64,000 nucleotides of DNA, taken from Isoetes taiwanensis (Eukaryota; Streptophyta; Lycopodiopsida; Isoetales; Isoetaceae). A model generated the notes under the pieces. It did no database searches and was not told the origin of the DNA. It saw only the letters and a program-made list of their open reading frames with translations. The DNA lies in assembly GCA_021234155.1 (NCBI GenBank), contig JAJEKV010000067.1, positions 3,589,279 through 3,653,278 of the forward strand. The letters run 5' to 3'. A program made the position numbers and the translations under genes. This document shows, one piece after another, positions 49,161 through 60,175 of the stretch (positions are counted from its first letter, which is position 1; every line of letters begins with the position of its first letter).

Positions 49161-49565
49161 AAAAAAATTGATGGAGTGGCTTGTTCAAGGGCACGGGTCG
49201 GCTCCACCTAGAGTGGGGAGGACCATGTACCCGGGTTCGAAGTCCACTTTCACTACAATCATAAATGTTTCCTAGGTTAATGAGTGGCTTGTTCAAGGGC
49301 ACGGTCGGCTCCACCTAGAGTGGAGAGGACCCGCGTGCGGGTTCAAGTCCACTTCGATTCCACTTGTTATTTTTTAGGTTTAAAATAAAATTGTAGTGGC
49401 TTGTTCAAGGGCACGGTCGGCTCCACCTTGCGTGGAGAGGACTAGGTGTCCGGGTCCAAGTCCACTTTTCTTCTCATTCTTAGGTAGATGTGGCTACGGC
49501 AAGGACATGGTCGGCTCCACCGCGAGTGGGGAGGACCAGGTGTTCGGGCCTTAGTTCACGTTTAT
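49161..49565 (+). repeat. Four tandem structured units (tRNA-like or hairpin repeats)
   Basis: Units start at about 49161, 49281, 49396 and 49483. The core GGTC-GG-CTCCAC-CTAGA-GTGGAG-AG-GACC folds into a stem of six plus four pairs. The outer AGTGGCTT can pair with AAGTCCACT, and GGGTTCGAAGTCC in the first unit resembles a tRNA T-arm or box B. Differences between units largely keep pairing (for example CTCCAC with GTGGGG using G-T). The same core occurs in intron 1 of both transposon copies. Confidence 0.65.
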
Positions 49566-49589
49566 TGTCAGTTTTAGCTAGAGGTAGCT

Positions 49590-49960
49590 AGGGCTAGGTT
49601 AAGTTAACAGTAACTGGATGATTCCCTTCACACCCGTGCTAGTTAAAAAAAAATAGGTTAGGCTAACTTAATGTAGTACTAATTCGCACTAAAAGCGTTG
49701 GTAAAAAAATAACTTAACTAATTAACTAAATTATTTCGAACATGTCTAGTTAAGTTAGCCAAAGGCATAAAAAATTATATGTACAATTAACTAAACTTAA
49801 AGTGACCTCTATAGTGCTAATTTCTAATTTAGTTAATTTTTAGTTAATTTTGCTAACTAATCCAGAACAAGGTCTGCGAAGATAAGTTTAGGTAGTGTTT
49901 TGGTTAAAAAGGTTAACTAAATTTTGGGACTATCGCTAACTAATTAACTAGTAATACAAT
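49590..49960. repeat. AT-rich region rich in GTTAACTAA palindromic words
   Basis: TTAACTAA, AGTTAACT and TTAGTTAA-type words recur more than ten times in both orientations. No coding potential was seen. They could form small cruciforms or be decayed repeats. Confidence 0.55.
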
Positions 49961-50202
49961 GTAAATTGACCGTAGGTCCGAATACCCCTAATCTAACCTA
50001 TTTAGTTTTTGTTTCTTCTTCTTTTTTTTCTTGCTTTTGGGCCGGAGGGGGGTCGGATAAGGTATTATTAGTAAGCCATAGGGCGTGTTATAAGTAATGA
50101 TTATATGGTGCATACATGTTTGATATTGTCGTATTATGTTGCATTTACTTTGTGCATGCTTGGCTTTTGTATTCATTATTTTGTTTTGTTTGTAGGCATA
50201 AA
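49961..50202. other. AT-rich leader before the 50203 ORF
   Basis: No gene was seen. The TTTTGTTTGTAG just before 50197 would make a good splice acceptor upstream of the ATG, consistent with an intron in the leader. Confidence 0.3.
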
Positions 50203-51802
50203 AATGGCCTCGATGGAAGGACAGAGATGCTTAGTGAAATTAGACATCATCCTCATCAATCACATATATGCGCCTGAGGCCAGGCCGAACGACATATGCA
50301 AACCCGATGATCCAATTACCGTTTTGTAGCATCGGTTGAGAAAGAATGTCGGTCTTACGAATTATGTGGGAGGTGGCGAGCATGAGTCCGAGTTGGAAGA
50401 TATGATGAGAAAGAACTTAAAGTCTTGGGTTTGCAATCCGAGCGAATTGAGGATGCTACTTAAGTATAAAGTGCCACTTATGAGCCCCTATCTTTGAGGC
50501 ATACGTGGGACGATGGGCTAATTAAATGGCGAAGTGCAAAGGTCCGGCCGCAAAGATCACAAGATGGCCCGATGCTTGTCTCAATGATGAACAATTGAAG
50601 GAGTTAGATAGTCTTATCCATGGTGGGAGCTCTATTGGTGCGGGGGCTAGATTATCATTACATGCTCATGATAAATGTGTTTTGCATTTATTGACATTCT
50701 GTGGATCTTTGTTGGAGTTGTAAAGTGCATTGGTAGTAAACAAGGCGCGGATATACCAAATCGGATCTTGGGAACCACGTACTTTAATCAAGATGATTAT
50801 TATCGCGGCATTGTGTGTGGAGAGGCCAAGATAGAGCGCATCATGGTTGTTGGTGACAAGTATATCCGTTTCAAGAGCCCAAGTCCGGCATTGGCCACAC
50901 CCCTTGGACTTGCCCCCCAGAGGTCTTTTGTGGAGATGAGCCACGAGGGACCAATGGTAGTCACCGCCATTCATGAATGGAGGAACCTTTGCGAGAATTA
51001 CTTGACCATCTTAGAGCCAATTCTCTTCTTATAGGAGATGGTCAAATGCAATGCATAGTGCTCCAAGAAGGGCTGATATGAAGATAAGTGCGGAGGGAAA
51101 GCAAAATGAGACTACGTGTATAAGTCGTCCAGAAAAATAGCTCTCGCTCTTGCGGAAAGGAGTCTATGCCATCCACGCTCCAGGTTGGACACACACAAAG
51201 CTCAATTGCAAAAGGGTCAAACTCCATTTTGATGACTCCCTTACAAATGTGTGGGTGGCTATTGGTGATTGGGACCACGGCCCTCCGTTTTTTTGCAAGG
51301 AGCCGAATGCCCAAATTGAAGAGCCGTTATACACTACAAGATGGAGCGGTGCGATATCCTTGGTGGGAGAAGAGAGTTTTTACATCATCATCGGATGACC
51401 AAGCATCATGGGGGCATGAGATATCGACACATATATTCCACAGGCTACATTTACGAGATGCTCCTTGATTTTGTCAGGGCAATGCGGCTTATGGGGTTGT
51501 GTGTTGAGATAAACCCAACCGGAAGATACTCTAGCACATTGGACATCATCCAACATATGAAGGTCCAAATGATGATGGATAGAGAGCTGGTGCACATGGA
51601 TGCATCCATCTATTGCTCGCGTCGTCGATGTGTTCAAAGCAATGGGGCTTTCTTACGATATAGTTGTGAGAGAGAGCGACATATGAAGTGTGGTGATCCA
51701 CTTGAGATTGCTAAGCTCTTTGTTAAATGCTTGCAAGAAGTGATTAATATAATTTTGTCTTCCTATTTGAGGCTTGTTGCAACCAATAAATGTTTTTTTT
51801 AG
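50203..51802 (+). pseudogene. Unrecognised transposon gene, possible regulatory protein
   Basis: One frame from 50203 begins MASMEGQRCLVKLDIILINH and runs to 50497 with a single internal TAG at 50327-50329. Further coding-like blocks follow: LDSLIHGGSSIGAGARLSLH (about 50605), GADIPNRILGTTYFNQDDYY (50740) then RSFVEMSHEGPMVVTAIHEW (50920), RYRHIYSTGYIYEMLLDFVR (51420) and GLCVEINPTGRYSSTLDI (51495). The last ORF ends at 51802, with AATAAA at 51786. No domain was recognised. By position it could be the TNPA-like partner expected in CACTA elements, but nothing in the sequence proves this. Confidence 0.45.
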
Positions 51803-51894
51803 TCAAAATTACTAATGAAAAAAGTAATTTATTAATCAAAAATTTATTATTAATGGTAAATAAATTATTAATCATAACTTGTAGATAAAGTGTC
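51803..51894. other. AT-rich 3' flank of the unrecognised gene
   Basis: Composed of TTATTAAT-type words; nothing else was seen. Confidence 0.3.
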
Positions 51895-52205
51895 GCTCTG
51901 AGGCGTCAAACCCTAGGTTTTGTGTGCTACATCATCAAACCCTAGATTGTAAATGCCATGTGGCACAATCTAGGGGTTTGATGATGTAATATTTCTACAA
52001 AACTAGGTTTGATGACATGGCACTTACTATGATGTGGCAATAGGAAGTCGCGACGTGACACAACCTAGGGTTTGATGATGTGCCACCGCATAGCGTAGGG
52101 TTTCATGATGTGGCACTAAAAATGCCACGATGGGATAATTTAGGGTTCGATTGTATGACATGATACATGGCACGATAATATGGCAACCTAGAGTTCGATA
52201 TGCAC
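51895..52205. repeat. Degenerate 35-60-bp repeats around CCTAGGGTTTGATGATGTGG
   Basis: AACCCTAGG and its complement CCTAGGGTTTGATGATGTGGC recur about seven times, some in inverted orientation (51915-51985), making local stem-loops possible. No coding potential was seen. Confidence 0.65.
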
Positions 52206-52341
52206 CCCATACATATATCTGAGATACTTTTCTAATATAAATAAGAAGATAAGAATATAAATTTAGGTATTTATTCAAAGACACTTGTTCAAAGCTTTTC
52301 TCTCGCTAATTCTCGTTATGTTCAAATTAATATATATAGTC

Positions 52342-52482
52342 ATGGCGGAGGCTCAATTCTTAGCGGTTTTCCTCATTGTGGCCCTCTTTTCTGCTGATGC
52401 AATATTCATGGCATTATCGTCTCCCCCCTCCGCCCCGGTCAAGGCGGTCAAAGGCTATGATAAGTCTGCCGGGGCTCATTAG
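52342..52482 (+). CDS. Possible small secreted or membrane peptide, 46 residues
   Basis: The ORF MAEAQFLAVFLIVALFSADA continues IFMALSSPPSAPVKAVKGYD and ends KSAGAH. Residues 5-23 form a hydrophobic signal-like or membrane segment followed by a Pro/Ser/Ala/Lys-rich tail, a layout seen in plant arabinogalactan peptides and peptide-hormone precursors. An in-frame upstream ATG at 52285 would add another hydrophobic stretch. It lies between two transposon genes. The call rests on layout only. Confidence 0.35.
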   Translation: MAEAQFLAVFLIVALFSADAIFMALSSPPSAPVKAVKGYDKSAGAH

Positions 52483-52626
52483 TGGCACATTTCGAACCAT
52501 AAAAATACTATTTTTCATCTCTATGGTTTGTAAGTATCATTCTATTATTGCAACCAATATCATTCATGGTTATCAAATGTTTCTCTCACAATTTCTTTTT
52601 GATCTAGGTGTGCTCTTTTTTCGGCG

Positions 52627-54771
52627 ATGAATAGAGGTAATCGCAATCGTCTGCGGAGAATGAGCAAGGCGAAGGTAAGTATTTATATAGTTTTTATTAT
52701 CACGCTTTACCCTCTAATTAGGTATGTGAGTTTATGCATGGAGTTTTAATTTGTTGTGTAGAGGAAAGGGACGAGTTTAGAGAAAATAGGAGGAGGACTC
52801 CCACGAGGTAGGGGCAATCGTCTTTGATGTTCCTCCAAGGCGCCAACCTCCACCTATCACTACACCCGGCGAGGTTTGGGTATTAAGATAGCTTTTTATA
52901 AAGATAATAAATAAATGAATTGTTTTTGCATGATATTTGTGCTACCGCGGCTCCTCTCCGCCGCTCCCGCCTTCCTCATAAAACATGTCTCCGTAGAGAG
53001 AGACCAAATTGCGGCATATTTTGCCTCTTTGACACCAACGCCGGTTAAATGACCTCCAGCTCCTATTCCCCAGCGACATAGTGTTGATTATCGGCCTCCA
53101 CGTTCTCGAGAATATTGAGAATGCTAGGCGTAGTATGGACTCCCGTTCTAGGCAAGAGGCGGGAAGCAGTTTTTTCTAATGCAAGGAACTTGGAGGAAGA
53201 TTTCAACGAGGGTAATATATATCCACTACGTGCCAAACATTTCTTTGGTTGCGGCATGTTAAAGATGCTCATTCTCTCATTACTTCCCGGGTCAAGAAGT
53301 AGTGGAGCAACAGACTCTAACGTTCAAGATCGCGGCGATCATCCGCGAGGGTTCGGGATCCAGAAGAACATGGTCGCTTTCGCGACTTGGAGAGGGAAGG
53401 ATCCCGACGGCGTCCGTGTCAGCGAAGAAGAAGAGCGTCCATTTCGCTTTGTTTTGAACACGTAAGTCTGCGGGTGATTTGGCCCGAATATACCCGACTA
53501 TCATATTAATAATAATTTTTTGATGTAAGTTATGTGAACATATTATTTAAGATATCAACCTTAAATATTAGTACTTTGTCATCTAAATTTGTTGTTTTGT
53601 TCATTCTCTTCACTTAGAATACATTGTAAAAAGTGCTCAAAAGGTTCTTAATCGGGGCGGGATATGTATATTGGCCGGTAGACATAAACACGCTTTTATA
53701 TACCCACCATTTATGCTTGGGGGACGATCTTCCTAAGAAGGATGATGAGGGAAGTGTCTTTTATACTACACCGAGGGGCCTTGGTCACAAATAATATCTC
53801 TCGTTTATGGCCTCCCCAGCGGTATAGGGGGAGTGGCCTGCGCTTATGACCAACGCGAAATAGAGGCGTCAAAAATAAAATGAAACAGAGTTTCCCGGAG
53901 ATAGAAAAAGCAAAGGCGTTTAAGCGGAAGAAGCTCACCGATGATGGGCGAGCTTATCACGAAAAAGGAGGTACATGACCTAGTCATAGTCTTGTTTTAT
54001 TATTTTGATATGGCATTGATATATCGATTTATGTCAAAGGCACCATGTGGTCAAAGGAACTGAAGCGGACTTGCGAAAAAGAAGGAGGCGATTGGTCAAA
54101 AAAGTCCTAAACCACTTAATCTCCACAAGGAAGATATCAAGGTATTTCTTATTTTTTTGTCATTCGTTCACTTTAACTTGTGATAATGTTGTGTGCCTTG
54201 CAATCAGTTGCATTGAGCGTGCAAAGGATCGAGAAAAGCAAACATAGAGCTCGGGACCAACAAAGCAACTAAAAGTGGCGAAAAGCCGTCTCATTTGGAG
54301 CTCCGTGATCGAAAAGGGTTTCTCTATAGATTCGTAAAAGAGCTATATTAGTTCACATTAATTTTAATAAGAACTTTAAATGTCACTAGCTAATACTCAT
54401 TATATTGTCATAGGAACATCTATACGGGTTTAAACCTAACAAGCAGCACGTACAAGTAGCCACGGAAAGTGGAGCTGTTTATCTGTATCAACAGTTATAC
54501 GACGAGGGAACTCTCCCACTTTGCGGGAATGCGGGGGTGCGTTGTAGAAAATTATTATAATTCTATGAACTACATTAACGCCATATTCTTTTGGTTTTTA
54601 TAGGAAGCAGTGGCGGATATGAATGAAGGTCTAGAGCATGACATGGGGCTCCTGGGGGATCACGCAAGCGTCGCTGGAGAGCCATCCAATTGCAACCGTG
54701 CGGCTGACGGTTTGAGGCGTACTCTAACTACGTACTCGGATGACTACTCCACTGAATCTGAGAGAAAGTAG
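52627..54771 (+). pseudogene. Multi-exon transposon gene of unknown function
   Basis: Exon 1 (52627-52674) encodes MNRGNRNRLRRMSKAK and ends at GTAAGT; exon 2 starts at 52762 after TGTGTAG with RKGTSLEKIGGG and, after a frame change, PPRRQPPPITTPGE. A later block, 53115-53461, includes ATWRGKDPDGVRVSEEEERP and ends at GTAAGT. The last two exons are clear: 54414-54536 (HLYGFKPNKQHVQVATESGA and LYDEGTLPLCGNAG) joins in frame over a GTGCGT-TATAG intron to 54604-54771, ending with TAG. The pattern of a basic N-terminus, proline-rich linker and acidic Ser/Thr-rich C-terminus fits a DNA-binding accessory protein, by inference only. No known domain was recognised. Confidence 0.45.
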
Positions 54772-54804
54772 CTCTAGGCTAAAAGGGTGGATACTCCTCT
54801 TAAC

Positions 54805-54990
54805 GAGTCTTTTGTGATTATTTAAAAATATAAATACAATTCACTTTTGTGATTATTTAAAAATATAAATATAAAAATAATTTCGTGACTATTTAAAAAT
54901 ATGAATATAAAAACACTTTTGTGATTATTTTTTTACAAATATTTTTATATTTATATTTTTTATATAAATATTTTTTTATTTTTTTTTATT
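54805..54990. repeat. AT-rich tandem repeat
   Basis: Three to four units of roughly 40-50 bp with TTTGTGATTATTTAAAAATA and AATATAAAAA, grading into T/A homopolymer DNA. They lie between the stop at 54771 and the right subterminal repeats. Confidence 0.7.
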
Positions 54991-55029
54991 TTTTTCCCCT
55001 ACATTAAGCCGCACGGCGTATCCACGATA

Positions 55030-55498
55030 TTTTTTTTGCCACGTGGCTTTTCTATCTGTGGTTTTCGAATTTTCCGCGTGTATTTCCGCGTGTATATTCC
55101 GTGTCATGTCGCGTATGCGGCGTCTACCGCGTGGCTTTTACGCGCGTGTATATTCCATGGTATATTCCGCGTGTATATGCCGCGTGTATATTCCATAATG
55201 CGTTTCCCGCGTGTCACGTCGCGTCGCGACGTATACACGTGGCTTTTACGGCACACGTGGATTTTGGTGATGTTCCACGTGTATATTCCACGTGTATATT
55301 TCACGTGTCACGTGCCATGCGACGTCTGCGCGACATATCCGTGGTCGCGTCGCTGACGCGTCTGCGCGGCGCTATTAGACGTCGCATGCGGCGCGCGTCA
55401 CATGCGGCGATGTGCGCAACGGCGTCTGTAGGCGGCGTCGGCGGCAGCCGATGGATATCGCTAGACGTCGCGTCGCCTTGACGCCGCTATCGTGGCGG
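55030..55498. repeat. GC-rich right subterminal repeats
   Basis: The block has tandem CGCGTGTATATTCC variants at about 55070-55310 and then GTCGCATGCGGCG-type words up to the right end. It mirrors the left end in composition and words, as expected for CACTA subterminal repeats. Confidence 0.6.
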
Positions 55499-55527
55499 CG
55501 TCGCTAAATGACCCTTTTCTTGTTGTG
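55499..55527 (-). repeat. Right terminal inverted repeat of the complete element
   Basis: On the minus strand it reads CACAACAAGAAAAGGG then TCATTTAGCGACG. It resembles the familiar plant EnSpm end CACTACAAGAAAA. It is followed on the plus strand by ACC at 55528-55530, the same trinucleotide that precedes the left end. Confidence 0.85.
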
Positions 55528-58038
55528 ACCTTAGGTGACCCTCTCGGAATCATAGGTAAACCTTGGGCATCCTCCTTCCACATTCTGATTCCCTTTTCAG
55601 GGAGCCACTCCCTATGCCCTGGCCTCATCCTGTAGAACATTAGTGGCCATCCATCCTTCATGCAAAACTTGAAGAGTAGAGGTTCCAAGTGACCACATAA
55701 ACGGTCCTTCTTATCAGGGATAAAACCTTTCACGAATTCCTTCCAATTAGGAACCTCTGTCACAAGGTAAGGTGAAGGAGCCTTTGAAGAGTTGCATAAG
55801 CTCCGGAAGAGTTGCATAAGCTCCGGAATAGTCAATGCATCTGATCTTCTCATTAGAGTAGAGTAGTTTCCAAATAGGGCATCTATGTCATCGTGGGTGT
55901 GTCCAACCATCATGAATCCCAGCTGCACTTGATCAAAGACACCTAACCAAACCAAGTATGACAAGTAAGAGAAAAGATATCTATTCTTATTCTGACCTGA
56001 GCAATTATCTAGCTGCAAGTAAAGCCTCCTAGGCAACTTGTTCGCTACCATGGGGCCTTTGATAGGAGGCATAAAATCATTTCTACGCCATTCATCATTT
56101 TTGTCCTAAGGTTATCTCATGTTTTAAAATTGCTTTGCCCACCGCTTTTCGGACGATCTGTATCTCTCAAATGGCCCCAATTATCCTCGATTTATTCTCC
56201 GGTGTCTTCAAGGTATGATTCAAGGATCCCACATGAAAATTAGAATCATCGGGCGGAGGGTCCAGTGAGAAGTGGCCCAAGGCACCTATACCATGGCCGT
56301 GCATGAGAGCACCTGTAACACGACCTTGATCGTTCACCCCTCCATATAGACTTTGCTAGCTTCTCTAGGCGAGGGACCATGGTCTTATTCGATCCATCTT
56401 ATCATGTATAATGGTTAAAAGCGTGCTCGGGAGATCTATGAGACAAAGCTCTCCAGACCGATAAAGGCTCACGCATGAAATCTGGGCCGTCATATCGCGA
56501 TTTTCTCTCTATTGCAAGTACCCTTCTTTCATTTGGATCTCTGGTCTTAGCAAGCTTTTCCTTTATGACAATACGGGTGTTACACTTAGAAAATGCTATC
56601 CTCTTAGCTATTGCTACCTCACGAATGATTCTCTTTCCAAGCGGTGAAGAAAGGACGAAGGAGAAATATGCTTGCCCTGTCATCTACATAGCGGTAATAT
56701 CTACTTCTTGGTGTATATCCTTCTTAGTCAAGGCCGAAGGTAGCCTCTTAACATTTTATGCCGCTACCCTCGCTTCGTAATTTTCGGCGGTGTGGCATCG
56801 TCTCTGCGTTTTCATCTATGAACATAGATAGCCTGACATTACCCGACCAAAGTATGAGACCTTGGCTTCTTAGACCCGGTATTTCCATGCTCGGCAATTA
56901 CGGGTCATCATTGAAGAGCTTCTTCCACTTGTAAAAGTGGAAATGGGTATGCCATAGGCTTTATGCCATGCTTTCCGCACACCGTTTGTTATTCAACATC
57001 GGGTTGCGGACTACCCATTTTCGTGAGCAAAGATCTAGCATGTTATATGCAAAGGTTGTGCGCTCAGGGACTTCATGTTCGATAAAAGGTTCTCATGCAA
57101 GCTATCTCACGGGATGTAAAATTTGCACAACATCGTTTCATGCGAAAAGATGATGACACGAAGTCTAGAATAGCCTCAGCACTAGTTTTTCTTTCACATT
57201 TGGTCTGTGCTGGGCGTGTCCTGGGTCTCCGATTGACCATGCTGTAAGGTCTCTTTTTGGTGATGCCAATTTGGGGTCTAATGGAGTAAGGTTCATTCTC
57301 CACATCCTTCTCCTTCCACGCGAACCACGAGGTAGAAACTGGAATGTTATCAACGAGCACGAAGGCTATGGGCCATCTCACAAGGTCATGCACTTGGGGC
57401 ATTTTCGCACGAGCTTGGCGGCGCATAGAGATCTTTTTTTTTGCATTGGAAATATGCTCATGATAGTAGCGACTATCGAGCCTTCCCCTAACTTCCGTCC
57501 GGACCACGGCATGGTTTGGATCGGCAAAAACGATAACACCATGGCCATAAGCCATGTGGCGACATTCATGCATGAGTGTGCATGCCTTCTCAACTAACTC
57601 ATCTCTAGAAAGCCCTTGCACATGATTAGGTCTCATTCTTGGCTAACCCCTCATTGCCTCATCACGCCCGGTTTATCGCGTTTTATCGACTGGTGGGGTG
57701 CAAGCTTCCTCCTCTCTAACAAGTTGAGCAACAATGTCCTTCTTGTACCACAACACAAAAGTCCCCACGACTTCACCAATTTTTTTCTATTTCCAGCTCG
57801 GGGATTGGTAGCGGCAGCTGTCCATCAAAACATTCACAATTGAAACAACAACCATACCCTCCGGGACAATCGAATTGTGATGGCGAAATTGTGGACTCTT
57901 CCCTCGCCCACATTTTTCCCCGCCAGATATAAGCGGAATTACATCTGCCATCCTGCAAACAAGAGGTCGTGAATATCGCGGCCACGATCCTCGTAAGCAA
58001 AAAGAACTGTGATCATAAAGTACTACAAAAAATAGCAA
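55528..58038 (-). pseudogene. DUF7869-like gene (putative RNase H-like transposase relative), 5' part
   Basis: The clearest block is 56072-55528 on the minus strand (about 180 residues). It contains LQLDNCSGQNKN, then LSYLVWLGVFDQV, then FMMVGHTHDDIDALF. The spaced D...GQNKN...HTHDDID pattern is characteristic of the family databases name DUF7869, thought to have an RNase H-like fold and common in repeat-rich plant and animal genomes; that assignment is from memory. Farther upstream, coding-like blocks in changing frames (57636-57073, 56683-56402) include a CC-containing block FRMKRCCANFTSREIACM. The gene is cut at 55528 by the 26-kb element and also carries internal frame breaks and a 21-bp tandem duplication near 55796-55833. 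The true start is unclear; 58038-57773 may be an upstream exon. Confidence 0.65.
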
Positions 58039-59220
58039 CTGAGAAATTAAAAAATGTTCAGGACTTTTGCCACCGCGATCTTATCGAGCATGGGCAAGAA
58101 CGCGGTCGCACTTTTTGCAAGCATTCACACTAGCTGTTTCGATAAGAACTCATGTGCAAATCACATGTGGAGGTTAGCAAGTGGTTTCAACTCATAGTTA
58201 TCGATAGCTGGGAGTTCTTTGGTAAATAGCAAGTGTAGATGGTTGAAGGTATCGCGCGACCAGCGATCTCGTCGAAAGCACAATAGTTAAACGATTGACT
58301 TACAGACTAAAGCATTATTCATACCTCACAGAATATGGTGGCGTCAACGTCTACTTGTAGCCAAGGACCCGTCAGAAGCTGCAGTGTCATCAAAAACAGT
58401 GTTTTGTATCATCCACATGGAGAAAGAAAGCATATACTTGAAACACGTTTACATTGTATAATAAACACACCCGAGTGCAGGTTTTGCTTAGAACATCTAT
58501 TTTTACATAGTTGCACCAAAGTATCGCGAGGTATCTTATCAATCCATGCAATACATAGTGATGTTAGTGTAGAGACTTCGGAGGTTGTAGTTATAATTGA
58601 AATTCGGTGCAACATAAACTTTGAGTTCACTTCAATCGAAAGTGATATGCATCGAAATAGGCCTTTTACCTCGCCAAACCACGAATTGATGCGATGGAAG
58701 AAATCCAAATGTGTAGTGGCGAGTGCAAGCGGATTATCAAGCGCCCTCGTCGGCGCCTTCAATGGATCGCGGGATTACTCGGCAAATCCTTGCCCGAACT
58801 TGGCCCGGCTTAAAGCGCACTCGGCGTCTCGAAGATCTTGCAAAACAATCAAATTTGAATTGGCTTTTCCGCTTTCACTTGAAATGTTTGTTATCAATTC
58901 AAATTTGACATCCTTTGTCCGTCCGTAATCCGGTTTTTTTGGAGCATTTATGGGCGCATAATGTGTCGTACCTTTAATGAATTGACATTCGGGAGGAAAT
59001 TGAACAGCGACGCGTCCAAGTCGATGAAGACCTTACATGCAGATTCCTTGCTTTTTTCGGACGGGTATATTCGCATCGAACGCATTTATGGCGGTGTCAA
59101 ATACGGCGGGCGGCCGATAATTAATACTTCCGTGTAATTAATGCGCCCGCCGCGTCTGGCGCCATTATGGTCGGCACGATTTTTCACGCACCATTATGAT
59201 GGGCGGGCAATTAAATTCAG
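58039..59220 (+). other. Intergenic region between divergent genes with one unrecognised ORF
   Basis: An ORF of 197 codons at 58335-58928 has CRFCLEHLFLHSC as its only notable motif and matches no family I know; the opposite strand is also open for 117 codons. Either could be a decayed exon. CG-palindrome words (for example CACCGCGATCTT at about 58070) occur. The rest looks like promoter or spacer DNA. Confidence 0.3.
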
Positions 59221-59230
59221 CGTCGCGTTC

Positions 59231-59237
59231 TATAAAT
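59231..59237 (+). promoter_or_regulatory. TATA box of the methyltransferase-like gene
   Basis: TCTATAAATTC lies about 150 bp upstream of the ATG at 59383, leaving a leader of about 120 bp if transcription starts some 30 bp downstream. Upstream (59090-59210) lies a GC-rich segment with ATTAAT and GGGCGGGC words. Confidence 0.45.
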
Positions 59238-59433
59238 TCAAACTCGAACATCTCAAAACAAAATTCAACTCTTCACGCCGCCAGCGATTTAAATTGGCGC
59301 CCTAAGCGTTCGAGTTCGGAGCGCCTTCTCGAGCCTCCCCAAAACGACTGGAATTTCGTACACAGCCAGCGCCCGCGATCCCATGGCACCTAAGGACTCC
59401 CTCAGAGAAGGTAATTTCTAACATTTCAGCTCA

Positions 59434-59584
59434 GCAAGATCGCGGCCGCGATCTTGCCTACTAGAACTTGTAATGTTTTCATAACTATAGCTGCTCAGCA
59501 AGATCGCGGCCGCGGTCTTGCTTGCTAGGTTTTGTAATGTTTTGATAGCTGTGGCTGCTCAACAAGATCGCGGTCGCGGTCTTG
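59434..59584. repeat. GC palindromes in about 65-bp direct repeats
   Basis: A perfect 24-base palindrome at 59434-59457 has the half-site GCAAGATCGCGG. Near-copies lie at 59498-59521 and 59563-59584, separated by related TTGTAATGTTTTxATA spacers. Further copies of the core ATCGCGGCCGCGAT occur at about 60595-60720 on the other side of the hAT element, showing that the element split this array. Confidence 0.8.
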
Positions 59585-59636
59585 CTGAGCATAGGTTTTC
59601 TTTCTTGCGATGTTCATGAGTAGTAGTGTAGTAGGT

Positions 59637-60142
59637 CAGGGTATTTTTTAACCTCCTTACATATTTGATGGGGCGTAAAATATTGGCCACTACTTACCTT
59701 AAATAATTTGCTAAGCGTAGTTTGGCCTGGCCCTTTTCCAAATCATTATAGCAAAAGGTTGTAACTTAAATGGCGAAATCATGAAACTATTTTTTTTTCA
59801 ATAATTTGAATTGGCCACATCCATACATAAAAAATGTAAAGATGATAGCCACGTACTAAGATGATATCTAGTTTCTATGACATTCTATACAAATACATGC
59901 TACACTTCTCTAATTAAGATTGCTACACTTCTCTAACTAAGATTACTATAAGATCATTTGAATGTTCTAAACATGTTGAATTTAGGCAGAAGCGCAAATG
60001 GATTTGGTAGGACAGATCTCATCCAAAGCCATAATGCAGGCACTTGGTAAATGGAAACTAACCTTGATTTGAATTGGGGTGATGAAGAGCATTTTTGGGC
60101 TAGATGATGAAGAACAAATTTGGGATGCAAATTGCAAATCGG

Positions 60143-60175
<33 letters not shown>

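Larger units (their letters stand above)
29406..55527 (+). mobile_element. Complete 26.1-kb CACTA-like (EnSpm/CMC) transposon
   Basis: The left end starts CACAACAAGAGAATGG at 29406; the right end, read on the minus strand from 55527, starts CACAACAAGAAAAGGG. The two 29-base ends agree at 25 positions. ACC flanks both sides (29403-29405 and 55528-55530), matching the 3-bp target duplication known for CACTA elements. The interior encodes a TNP2-type transposase. Excision in silico rejoins a minus-strand host ORF in frame. The ends read CACAA where classical elements have CACTA. The size is large for the superfamily because of cargo genes and a 7.4-kb satellite. It is probably not autonomous as sequenced, since the transposase frame is broken. 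Confidence 0.85.

Noticed and set aside
55036-55481. ORFs of 106 and 126 codons in the right end
   Set aside because: They are translations of the CGCGTGTATATTCC-type subterminal repeats and have repetitive, Arg/Tyr-rich content without any domain.
60143-60173. Poly(A) tail of a retrotransposed copy
   Set aside because: The A run is internal to the hAT-type element, which has its own ends and target duplication. No retroelement body precedes it.
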